Source: Flavobacterium psychrolimnae
Lineage (GTDB): Bacteria > Bacteroidota > Bacteroidia > Flavobacteriales > Flavobacteriaceae
Reading direction: 5' to 3'
Assembly (NCBI RefSeq): GCF_003312425.1
Contig: NZ_QNUX01000008.1
Span: 114,641-178,640, forward strand
DNA: 64,000 nucleotides
This document shows positions 1 to 8,400 of the stretch, piece by piece; the stretch's first letter is position 1, and each line of letters begins with the position of its first letter. The notes under the pieces were generated by a model. The model made no database searches. It was given only the letters and a program-made list of their open reading frames with translations, and was not told the DNA's origin. The translations under genes and the position numbers were made by a program.

Positions 1-248
1 TATTGAGCTGTTTTTTGAGATGAAGTTTGCTCTATCGAAATTTTACTGGGATAAATAATATTTTTGGTGTTGAACCAAATCGATAATTTATCTTTTGCTT
101 TTGTTTTAGCTTCAATTTGGTTCAAAATACGAATCCAATCCACCTCAGGAAATGGATTTTTTTGAAGTGCTAATTTCGAAATGCTTGTGCCAATATTCGC
201 ATTGATAAATGCTTGTATTTCGGGATTTAGAAGCAGTAAATCCAACAT
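1..248 (-). CDS. SAM-dependent methyltransferase with THUMP-like domain, N-terminal part
   Basis: This reading frame begins at an ATG (248-246) and runs open to the window edge, giving 82 codons. The N-terminus starts MLDLLLLNPEIQAFIN and includes a conserved-looking FPEVDW block and an IYPSKISIEQTSS segment. I associate this with flavobacterial class I SAM-dependent methyltransferases that carry a C-terminal THUMP-like domain; the catalytic SAM motifs would lie outside the window, so the call rests on N-terminal resemblance only. Its ATG overlaps the stop of the upstream permease gene by one base (TAATG), so the two are probably translationally coupled. Substrate unknown, RNA being the likeliest. 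Confidence 0.5.
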   Translation of the reverse strand, partial: MLDLLLLNPEIQAFINANIGTSISKLALQKNPFPEVDWIRILNQIEAKTKAKDKLSIWFNTKNIIYPSKISIEQTSSQKTAQ

Positions 249-1339
249 TAAATATCTTTAGTTAATAACATGATAATCTTGTTTTCCGGAAAAAATTCTT
301 TACCCATAACTTTAATGATCGTGTATAAAGGAACTGCTATTACCATTCCTAATATTCCAAATAGGAATCCTGCAATTAAGATAACCAAGAATATTTCCAG
401 CGGATGTGAACTTACACTTTTAGAAAAAATGATGGGCTGGGATAAATTGTTATCGATAATTTGGACAATCCAAAATCCAATTAAAACGTAAATGGTGGTA
501 GGTAAAATTTCAGATTGAAAATCACTTCCCAGATTGCTTAACATGGTTAGAATTGCAGCCAGAAAGGATGCTATAAGCGGTCCAATATATGGAATAATGT
601 TCAAAACCGCACATAAAAAGGCAATAACAAGCGCATTTGGAACTCCAAAAATGAATAGCACAATAAGGTATAAAAGGAATACGATGAATAATTGAATCAG
701 TAAACCAATGAAATAGCGAGATAATAGGTGATTAATTTTTTCTAATGAATGTAATATTTGATCCTCGTGACTGTTAGGGATTAGTTTTTTTGCTCCTACA
801 ATGTACATGAGTCTGTCTTTTAAAAAGAAAAAAGTAATAAATAAAACCGAACCTAATCCAACACCTAAACTACTTAGTGTGCCTAGAATTGTATTTAAAA
901 AGTTAGGAATGAAATTAAAGTTTATTTTCGATGTAATGTTTGCTTCTTTTAATACTTGAGCAGAATCAATTTGGTGAGCATCAAGGAAAGCAGTAATTTG
1001 ATTGATTAACTGAAGTATGTTTTTTTCAATTTCAGCGGTGTTAAGAAGTGAAAGGTTTTGTCCTTGAGATAAAACTAATGGAACAAACATCATTATAAAA
1101 CCAAAAATGATTAATATGAAAATAAACAATGTTGCTATTGTTGCAACAATATGGTTGAATTTCAATCGCTTTTTAAAAAAATCTAAAATGGGATTTCCTA
1201 TTAATGTTAGTATGAATGATACAACAAGATAAATCAATACGGATTGAATTTGGTAAAAAAAGAACAATACTAAGCCACAGAAAGTTAGTGTTAATAATGC
1301 TCTAAGAATCCCGTTTGAAATGGTTTTTGATGTAATCAT
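248..1339 (-). CDS. AI-2E family transporter (permease)
   Basis: A 363-residue polytopic inner-membrane protein with about seven to eight hydrophobic segments. It has the layout of the AI-2E/PerM/YdiK family: two N-terminal helices, a long soluble segment around residues 95-150, then a helix-rich C-terminal half with the typical IPYIGPLIAS and VIAVPLYTIIKV stretches. Members have been linked to autoinducer-2 export or sodium/proton antiport, but most are uncharacterised, so the substrate here is unknown. The ATG at 1339 is clear. The stop overlaps the start of the next gene by one base. A terminator just upstream (1361-1394) separates this gene from the metalloprotease gene. Confidence 0.85.
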   Translation of the reverse strand: MITSKTISNGILRALLTLTFCGLVLFFFYQIQSVLIYLVVSFILTLIGNPILDFFKKRLKFNHIVATIATLFIFILIIFGFIMMFVPLVLSQGQNLSLLNTAEIEKNILQLINQITAFLDAHQIDSAQVLKEANITSKINFNFIPNFLNTILGTLSSLGVGLGSVLFITFFFLKDRLMYIVGAKKLIPNSHEDQILHSLEKINHLLSRYFIGLLIQLFIVFLLYLIVLFIFGVPNALVIAFLCAVLNIIPYIGPLIASFLAAILTMLSNLGSDFQSEILPTTIYVLIGFWIVQIIDNNLSQPIIFSKSVSSHPLEIFLVILIAGFLFGILGMVIAVPLYTIIKVMGKEFFPENKIIMLLTKDI

Positions 1340-1360
1340 ATTTCTATTTTAGATTGTAAA

Positions 1361-1394
1361 TATAAAAAAAACTCGCTAACAAGTAGCGAGTTTT
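1361..1394 (-). terminator. Rho-independent terminator after the M43 protease gene
   Basis: An 11-bp perfect stem (1368-1378 with 1384-1394) and a 5-base loop. On the minus strand it is followed by a T-tract (plus-strand A-run 1364-1370). It lies 24 bases after the metalloprotease stop and before the permease ATG. Confidence 0.8.
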
Positions 1395-1417
1395 AATTTC
1401 AAAAAAAAACTAAAAAA

Positions 1418-2362
1418 TTATATTCCGAAACTTGCTCTTGCTCCACCTGAAACAAATAAAGCAGCCATTCTAGATTTTTGACCGTTAGAGAACATGTACA
1501 TTCCTGCATCGTCAGTATAGTCCATGTAGTTCATTGTCATTTCTACTGGAGTACCAGTACAAGTGCTATAATGAGGGTAAGCAGGGATACCGTAGTTAGC
1601 AGTGTTGTGTGTAGGTGTATCAGAAACTAAATCACTTCCACAAGTTGCATCACCCCAAATGTGACGTAAGTTCATCCAGTGTCCTACTTCGTGAGTAGCT
1701 GTTCTTCCTAAGTTAAATGGTGCAGTAGCAGTACCAGTAGTTCCAAAAGCATTGTTGTCAATTACAACTCCATCAGTAGCAGAAGCTCCTCCAGGAAATT
1801 GTGCATAACCAAGAATACCACCACCCATATTACATGACCACATGTTTAAAACAGTTGTTGGAGTAGTTGGAGCAATTCCTTTTGCTGATTTTTTCATTGC
1901 ATCACTCGTTGTCCATGATGATGTAGTTGTAGATCTTCTTACTACATTTTGTAATACAAATGTAATTCCAACATTTGCTTTTACGCCTGAGAATAAAGTT
2001 GGAACTGAAGAGTAATCTGAATTCAAAGCATTAAAATCTTTATTTAATACATCAATTTGAGATTGAATTTGCGCCAAAGAAATATTTTCTGCAGCAGTTC
2101 TGTATAAAACGTTTACTACTACTGGAATTTCTACTTTACCGTTTACTAAACGTCCAGTTAACATTGCTTTTTCAGTAAAAGCTTCAATTTTATTCATTCT
2201 TAAAGCTAAAGATGGATCAGCCTTCATTTGTGCTGCTAGAACTTCTTGTGAAGCACAACCACGTTGTGATGCTGCGCTTGCTTCTGGAGTAGTTTCCGTT
2301 GTGTCATTCTGACAAGAGAAAAGCATTAATAATGCAGCAGCAGATAAAAGAATTTTTTTCAT
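1418..2362 (-). CDS. Secreted M43-family (pappalysin/cytophagalysin-type) zinc metalloprotease, lipoprotein
   Basis: A 314-residue protein with a lipoprotein signal (MKKILLSAAALLMLFSC, lipid Cys at 17). The catalytic zinc motif HEVGHWMNLRHIWGD lies at residues 224-238 (His224, Glu225, His228, His234), and a Met-turn MNYMDY follows near residue 277. Both are hallmarks of metzincin family M43. Paired Cys residues in the C-terminal part fit disulphides. Unlike many flavobacterial M43 enzymes it lacks a T9SS C-terminal sorting domain and ends about 30 residues after the Met-turn, so it is probably membrane-anchored by its lipid, with orientation unknown. It probably degrades extracellular or periplasmic protein. 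It is a single-gene unit with its own terminator. Confidence 0.9.
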   Translation of the reverse strand: MKKILLSAAALLMLFSCQNDTTETTPEASAASQRGCASQEVLAAQMKADPSLALRMNKIEAFTEKAMLTGRLVNGKVEIPVVVNVLYRTAAENISLAQIQSQIDVLNKDFNALNSDYSSVPTLFSGVKANVGITFVLQNVVRRSTTTSSWTTSDAMKKSAKGIAPTTPTTVLNMWSCNMGGGILGYAQFPGGASATDGVVIDNNAFGTTGTATAPFNLGRTATHEVGHWMNLRHIWGDATCGSDLVSDTPTHNTANYGIPAYPHYSTCTGTPVEMTMNYMDYTDDAGMYMFSNGQKSRMAALFVSGGARASFGI

Positions 2363-2893
2363 AATAAATTTGTTATAAATTAATAGATTTGGTTAATTAT
2401 TTCACAATTTTATAACAAATTTTTCATAAAAAAAATAATTGCTTAACTTTTTTATGAAATAATTTCTAATCCTCTCATTTTACGGGTTTCCGTAAAATGA
2501 GATTTTTTATTTTTAAGGTATTTTCTGATACTTTAATTTATGTTCAATAGAAGAATTACTTCTTTTTGTATTTATAATGGAATGATTTGTGATATTTATT
2601 GTCATTTTTACTAATAATACGCTAATTTTTTTGAAATATCGAGATGTATTACTTGTATGAAATCAGTGTAAATGTATACTTTTATAAGTCAATTTTATCA
2701 ACTATAGCATCATAAATCGCCTAAAATTAGGGGGTGATTTATTAAAAACAGGAGTATAATAAAAGCTATTTTTCTAAATTTTATGTTAAAAAAAATTCAA
2801 CATATTCTTTGAAAAAAAAACGTACAATTTGAGTTTTAAAATAGAAAAAAAATGGAAAAGGGAATTCGAATAGATTGAGGGAAATAAATTACG
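2363..2893. other. 531-bp intergenic region with an orphan terminator
   Basis: A very AT-rich gap between two minus-strand genes. It contains a strong plus-strand terminator (2474-2514) with no plus-strand gene before it, and a weaker imperfect inverted repeat around 2715-2741 (AAATCGCC paired with GGTGATTT across CCTAAAATTAGG). I find no convincing coding frame and no exact TAnnTTTG element for the protease gene. Confidence 0.6.
2474..2514 (+). terminator. Orphan Rho-independent terminator on the plus strand
   Basis: A 12-bp perfect stem (2474-2485 with 2490-2501), a GTTT loop and a T-rich tail 2503-2514. The tail exists only on the plus strand; on the minus strand the sequence after the stem is not T-rich. 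No plus-strand gene lies upstream, so it would end an antisense or small untranslated transcript. Confidence 0.7.
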
Positions 2894-3532
2894 CTAATTA
2901 TTAAATATATAACTTATGATGTTGGCGCCCATTTTTAAAGCTTTTTCACGTACTGCTACGGGATCGTTATTGACTTCGGAATCTTCCCAGCCATCTCCTA
3001 AATCGCATTCATAGGTGTAGAGCAGGACTAGTTTACTTTCTATAAAAATTCCAAAAGCCTGTGGCCGTTTCCCATCGTGTTCGTGTATTTTTGGTAAACC
3101 AGTAGGAAATGAATAAGGTTTTTGGAAAATAGCATGATTTGCTGGGATTTCAACTAAGTCATTATTGGGAAATACTTTTTTAATTTCTTTTCTTATATAT
3201 TGGTCCATCCCGTAATTATCGTCAATGTGTAGAAATCCTCCGGCTAATAAATAATTTTTAAGATTACTTACTTCCGCATCATTAAAAACAACATTTCCGT
3301 GACCAGTCAGGTGTATGTAAGGATATGAAAATAGATCTGGACTTCCTGGTTCAACAGTTGCCGGTTTTGCTTTTATTCGGGTGTTAATGTTAGCATTGCA
3401 ATATTTTATCAAGTTTGGCAGTGAAGTTGGATTTGCATACCAATCGCCACCGCCACTGTATTTTACCAAAGCAATTTCTTGTGAAAACAACGGTGTTGAA
3501 AGGATTAACAGAAGATAAAATAGTTGCCTCAT
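2894..3532 (-). CDS. DUF4159 domain-containing exported protein
   Basis: A 212-residue protein with a cleavable signal peptide (MRQLFYLLLILSTPLFSQ). The mature part matches my recollection of DUF4159: a YSGGGDWYANP start, an IHLTGHGNVVF strand, LLAGGFLHIDDNYG in the middle and a Cys-Asp-Leu-Gly-Asp-Gly-Trp-Glu block near the end. The fold resembles glutamine-amidotransferase-like/ThuA-type Rossmann domains, but I see no defined catalytic set, so function is unknown. It starts 11 bases after rsmE on the same strand and is the last gene of the tsaD-rsmE operon. Confidence 0.85.
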   Translation of the reverse strand: MRQLFYLLLILSTPLFSQEIALVKYSGGGDWYANPTSLPNLIKYCNANINTRIKAKPATVEPGSPDLFSYPYIHLTGHGNVVFNDAEVSNLKNYLLAGGFLHIDDNYGMDQYIRKEIKKVFPNNDLVEIPANHAIFQKPYSFPTGLPKIHEHDGKRPQAFGIFIESKLVLLYTYECDLGDGWEDSEVNNDPVAVREKALKMGANIISYIFNN

Positions 3533-3543
3533 AATAAAATTAG

Positions 3544-4251
3544 TTATTCTTCATTAACAAATACTACACTGTGACAGGCAACTATTGCTGCAGTTTCTGT
3601 GCGTAATCTGGTGTTTCCCAATGAAACGGCAGTAAAATTATTTTCAAGAGCCAAAGCTATTTCTTTTTCGGAAAAGTCGCCTTCAGGACCTATAAGCATT
3701 GTAATATTTTCATTTGGTTTCAAAACAGATTTCAGTGTTTTTTTATCTGTTTCTTCACAATGCGCAATTAGTTTTACATCTTCATTTTTAAGTTTTAAAA
3801 ATTCCTTAAAAGTGATAGCGGGATTCAATTTTGGCAGATATAATTCATTGGATTGCTTCATCGCTGTCAATAAAATTTTATCAAAGCGTTCATTGTTGAT
3901 TACTTTACGTTCGGAATGATCGCAAATTATTGGTGTAATCTCCTGTATACCTATTTCGGTGGCTTTCTCCAGAAACCATTCGTAGCGATCATTCATTTTT
4001 GTTGGCGCTACAGCCAGATGTAATCTGAATTTTGAAGGAGCAGCTTTTTCGAAAGAAATGATTTTAACCGTGCATTTACTGTCGGAAGCTAATGTAATTT
4101 CAGTTTTAAATAAAAAACCTAAACCGTTTGTGACAAATAATATGTCAGTATCTTTTTTACGCAATACTTTAATAATGTGTTTGCTTTCCTCTTTATCAAA
4201 AGAAAAAATCGCAGTAGATTCCGTAATAGTTGGATTGTAAAATAATTGCAT
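3544..4251 (-). CDS. rsmE: 16S rRNA m3U1498 methyltransferase
   Basis: A 235-residue RsmE. The N-terminal PUA-like part contains the HIIKVLRKK block. The C-terminal SPOUT half has the deep trefoil-knot SAM-binding signatures LIGPEGDFSEKE and SLGNTRLRTETAA. The length is normal for the family. It methylates N3 of U1498 in 16S rRNA in the small ribosomal subunit. It lies 3 bases downstream of tsaD and 11 bases upstream of the DUF4159 gene, so the three are almost certainly co-transcribed, two of them serving RNA modification. Confidence 0.95.
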   Translation of the reverse strand: MQLFYNPTITESTAIFSFDKEESKHIIKVLRKKDTDILFVTNGLGFLFKTEITLASDSKCTVKIISFEKAAPSKFRLHLAVAPTKMNDRYEWFLEKATEIGIQEITPIICDHSERKVINNERFDKILLTAMKQSNELYLPKLNPAITFKEFLKLKNEDVKLIAHCEETDKKTLKSVLKPNENITMLIGPEGDFSEKEIALALENNFTAVSLGNTRLRTETAAIVACHSVVFVNEE

Positions 4252-4254
4252 AAT

Positions 4255-5277
4255 TTAGAATTGTATTCTTGCTTTAGAAACTACTGAAGAAGTTTCAAAT
4301 GATTGTGTTAAAAATTTTTGATAACCCACAATTCCAATCATTGCGGCATTATCAGTGGTGTATTCAAATTTAGGGATAAATGTTTTCCATCCGTATTTGT
4401 TCTCGGCTTCTTTCAGAGTATTTCTAATTCCGGAATTGGCAGAAACGCCTCCGCCAATAGCAATTTGTTTTATTCCGGTTTCTTTTACGGCTAATTTCAA
4501 TTTATCCATCAAAATTTCTATAATGGTAAACTGAATAGAAGCGCAAATATCATTGAGGTTTTCATCAACAAAATTCGGGTTTTCTAATTTTTTCTTTTGG
4601 ATAAAATATAAAATTGCCGTTTTCAAACCAGAGAAACTAAAATCTAAACCAGTAACTTTTGGTTTGGTAAAAGCAAATGCTTTTGGATTTCCCAGTTGTG
4701 CATATTTATCAATCAAAGGACCGCCTGGATAGGGAAGTCCTAAAATTTTTGCGCTTTTGTCAAAAGCTTCACCAACTGCATCATCTGTAGTTTCGCCAAT
4801 TACGGTCATATCAAAAAAATCATCCACTTTAATGATTTGAGTATGTCCGCCGCTGATGGTCAACGCCAAAAAGGGAAAGGTTGGTTTATCAAAACTTTCT
4901 TCATCAATAAAATGAGCCAAAACATGGGCTTGCATGTGGTTCACGGCAATTAATGGAATTTGCAATGCTAGCGCCAATGATTTTGCGAAAGAACTACCTA
5001 CCAAAAGCGAGCCCATAAGGCCAGGACCTTGCGTGAAAGCAATTGCTGATAGTTGTTCTTTTTGTATATTTGCCTTGCGAAGAGCGGCATCGACAACGGG
5101 AACAATATTTTGTTGGTGCGCACGAGAGGCAAGCTCAGGAACCACGCCACCGTATTGATTATGAATTAGCTGATTTGCTACAACATTTGACAGCACTTTA
5201 TCGTTTTGTAAGATGGCAGCGGCAGTATCGTCACAGGAACTTTCGATGGCAAGAATAAAAACCTCGGGATTTTGCAT
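4255..5277 (-). CDS. tsaD: tRNA N6-adenosine threonylcarbamoyltransferase subunit TsaD
   Basis: TsaD (Gcp/Kae1/YgjD family) transfers threonylcarbamoyl to A37 of ANN-decoding tRNAs together with TsaB and TsaE. I chose the ATG at 5277 (340 residues): MQNPEVFILAIESSCDDT is the family N-terminus. The longer frame back to 5349 adds 24 residues outside the family and contains a -7-like element. The metal-binding HMQAHVLAHF, the SGGHTQI strand and the NAAMIG C-terminal motif are intact. It is the first gene of an operon with rsmE and the DUF4159 gene. It is divergent from tamB. Confidence 0.95.
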   Translation of the reverse strand: MQNPEVFILAIESSCDDTAAAILQNDKVLSNVVANQLIHNQYGGVVPELASRAHQQNIVPVVDAALRKANIQKEQLSAIAFTQGPGLMGSLLVGSSFAKSLALALQIPLIAVNHMQAHVLAHFIDEESFDKPTFPFLALTISGGHTQIIKVDDFFDMTVIGETTDDAVGEAFDKSAKILGLPYPGGPLIDKYAQLGNPKAFAFTKPKVTGLDFSFSGLKTAILYFIQKKKLENPNFVDENLNDICASIQFTIIEILMDKLKLAVKETGIKQIAIGGGVSANSGIRNTLKEAENKYGWKTFIPKFEYTTDNAAMIGIVGYQKFLTQSFETSSVVSKARIQF

Positions 5278-5346
5278 AAAAAGGCACAAATTTTGAATTA
5301 CATTTGACGGGTCAATTAAAGAAAAACACATTTTTTCGTCAGAAGG

Positions 5347-5354
5347 CAAAATTA
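5347..5354 (-). promoter_or_regulatory. -7 element for tsaD
   Basis: The minus strand reads TAATTTTG, an exact TAnnTTTG match. There is no -33 TTG at the usual 17-23 base spacing. It would give a leader of roughly 60 bases to the ATG at 5277 and argues against the longer tsaD reading frame. Confidence 0.35.
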
Positions 5355-5420
5355 AAGAATTTTTATCAAAGGCGCTCCGTTTCCAATCGCAAAATCAAAT
5401 TTTAGAACATTAAATAGTAA

Positions 5421-8400
5421 ATAGGTATCAAAAAAGTTATAAAAATAGCGTTGCGCTTGCTGCTTGGACTAATCCTGCTTTTGTTGGTACTTGCTATTGC
5501 GCTTACTATGCCAATTGTTCAGACGAAAATTGCACGTTATTTCACTAATAGTATCAATAAGGATTTTGGAACTAATATCGCTATTGATGGTGTAGCCGTT
5601 TCCGTTTTTGGAGGCGTGAAATTCAAAAAAGTATTGATTCTGGACCACCATAAAGACACTTTAATTTACTCACAAAGAATTGCCACCACTATTTTAGAAA
5701 GTAAAAAACTACTTGATGGCGATTTGATTTTTGACGGTTTGGATTTGCATGGATTGCTTTTTGATCTGAAAACGTATAAAAACGAAAAAGAATCAAATCT
5801 TGATAAATTCATTAAAGCTTTTGAAACGGGTAAACCTTCCAGCCGAAAATTTTTGCTTAAAGCAAATAAACTGCAAATTTTTGATGGACATTTTATCGTT
5901 ACGGATTATAACCGAGAAAATCCAAAAGACTTAGATTTTACAAAACTGAATGCCTCAGTAACTGATTTCTTAATATTTGGACCAGATGTGACTACTAACA
6001 TAAACAAAATGTCATTTTTAGACTTTCGTGGTTTGTATGTTAAAAATTTGAAATCAAAATTTACATATTCAAAGAAAAATATAAAACTTGAAAATCTTGA
6101 TTTATTAACTAAGGAATCTACTTTGGTTGGAACAGTTTTATTGAATTATAAAATTGAAGATTTCTCCAATTTCACTGATAAAGTACTTTTTGATATTCAA
6201 TTGAATTCGGCTTCAATTGCTTCAAACGATATTCGTTATTTTTATAAAGAAATTGGTAAAAACCAGCATTTTTATGCTAAAGCAAGTATTAAAGGTACGC
6301 TGAATGATTTGAAATTTAAAAATCTGGAATTAGTAGATGACCGAAAAACTCGAATCAACGGTGATATTAATTTTAAAAACCTGTTTGCCAAAAAAGGTCA
6401 GAAATTCTCCATGTACGCTAAGTTTGATAAGTTAATGTCTAGCTACGACGATTTGGTGGTTATACTCCCGAATATTTTAGGAACTAAATTACCTACTTCC
6501 TTAAAAAAGTTAGGTCGATTTTCTGCATCAGGAATTTCAAATGTTTCAACTACAGCAGTTGATGCTGATTTTTCCATGGTCACTGCATTAGGCAAAGTAA
6601 CTTCAAAATTGGCTATCCAAAATATAAATGTAATTGACAAAGCTTCTTATTTAGGGAATGTAATTCTGGAAAATTTTGACATTGCAACTTTATTGGATCA
6701 AAAAGATTTGGGTCGTGTAAGTTTGAATATTGATGTTGATGGAAAAGGTTTTAAACAAAAATTTTTAGATACGGCCATCAAAGGAGATATCAGTCAAATA
6801 GATTATAAAAATTACAATTACACCAATATTGTTGTTGACGGTACGCTTAAAAGCCCGTATTATAAAGGTCAGATTTCTGTTAATGACCCAAATTTGAGCA
6901 TGAATTTCGACGGATTATTGGACTTAAGTAAAAAAGATAGCCGTTACGATTTTCATATCAACGTTGAAAATGCAGATTTGCATAAGTTGAAGTTAATGAA
7001 AGATTCGGTTTCTGTATTTAAAGGCGATGTTGTAGTTCAGGCTTCGGGGAATAATATCGAGAACTTTCAGGGAAATGTCTACATTAATAAAACGTCTTAT
7101 CAAAATGAAAAGGACACTTATAATTTTGATGATTTTGCCATAAATTCAACTTTTGACAGCAACAGAGTACGAACAATAACTGTGAATTCTCCAGATATAG
7201 TTCAAGGTGAAATTGTAGGTAAGTACGAATTCAATCAGTTAGAAAATTTGGTAAAAAACTCTTTGGGAAGTCTTTACACGAATTTTAAACCGAGTAAAGT
7301 TAAAAAAGGACAGTTTCTGAAGTTTAATTTTTCCATCTATAATAAGATCATCGAGATATTTTATCCTGAAATTTCAATTGGCGCCAATACTATTGTAAAA
7401 GGAAGTATAAACTCCGATAATCAGGAGTTTAAACTCAATTTTAATTCACCTCAGATTATTGCTGCAAACAATACACTTGATAATATTAGAGTTTCAGTGG
7501 ATAATAAAAATCCATTGTATAATGCTTACATAGAGTTAGATAGTATCAAGACTAAATATTATAAAATACGCGATTTTAGTCTTATAAATGTTACAATGAA
7601 AGATACGTTGTTCTTTCGTTCTGAATTTAAAGGTGGCCCTAAAGCGGAGGATTATTACAATCTGAATTTATACCACACCATTAATAAAGACAATAATAAT
7701 GTGGTAGGAATCAGTAAATCAGAAGTTAAATTCAAGGATTATCTTTGGTTTTTAAATGAAAATGAAACGCCTGATAACCAAATAGTTTTTGATAAATCAT
7801 TCAAAAATTTTGATATTGATAACATCATATTATCCCATGAAGACCAATCAATTTCATTAGCTGGGGTTTTTAAGGATACCACCATTAAGGATCTGAAGTT
7901 GAGTTTTAAGGATGTTGATTTAAATCAGATTACGCCCGTCAATGATAAGTTTATTGTTCAGGGAAATATAAATGGAGAAGTGAACTTCAAGCAGAACAAG
8001 GACGTTTATCAGCCTACAGCTTCTATTGTTATTGACAAATTGAACGTTAATAAAACGGATTTAGGAACCTTGAATTTTGATATTGAAGGCGATGAAAGTC
8101 TTAGGAAATTTACCATCAATTCGAATTTAGAAAATGAAAATGTAGATTTATTCAAAGCGGATGGAAGTTTTGAAATTGTCAATAAAGAAACCATTTTAGA
8201 TTTGCAATTGAAATTTGATAAATTCAATATTGCAACTTTAAACTCCCTTGGTGGTGAAGTATTATCCAATATTAGAGGCTATATTTCAGGAAACTCAACG
8301 ATTGAAGGAAATCTTAAAAAACCGAATATTAGCGGTCGTCTGTATTTAGATGATGCTGGAATTACAATACCGTATCTTAATGTAGATTATGGATTGAGCG

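Noticed and set aside
248..1339. Reading the AI-2E family gene as proof of AI-2 signalling
   Set aside because: The family name is historical, most members have other or unknown roles, and no luxS or AI-2 gene is nearby.
5278..5349. 24-codon N-terminal extension of tsaD
   Set aside because: Not part of TsaD; the family begins at the ATG at 5277, and a -7 element overlaps the extension.
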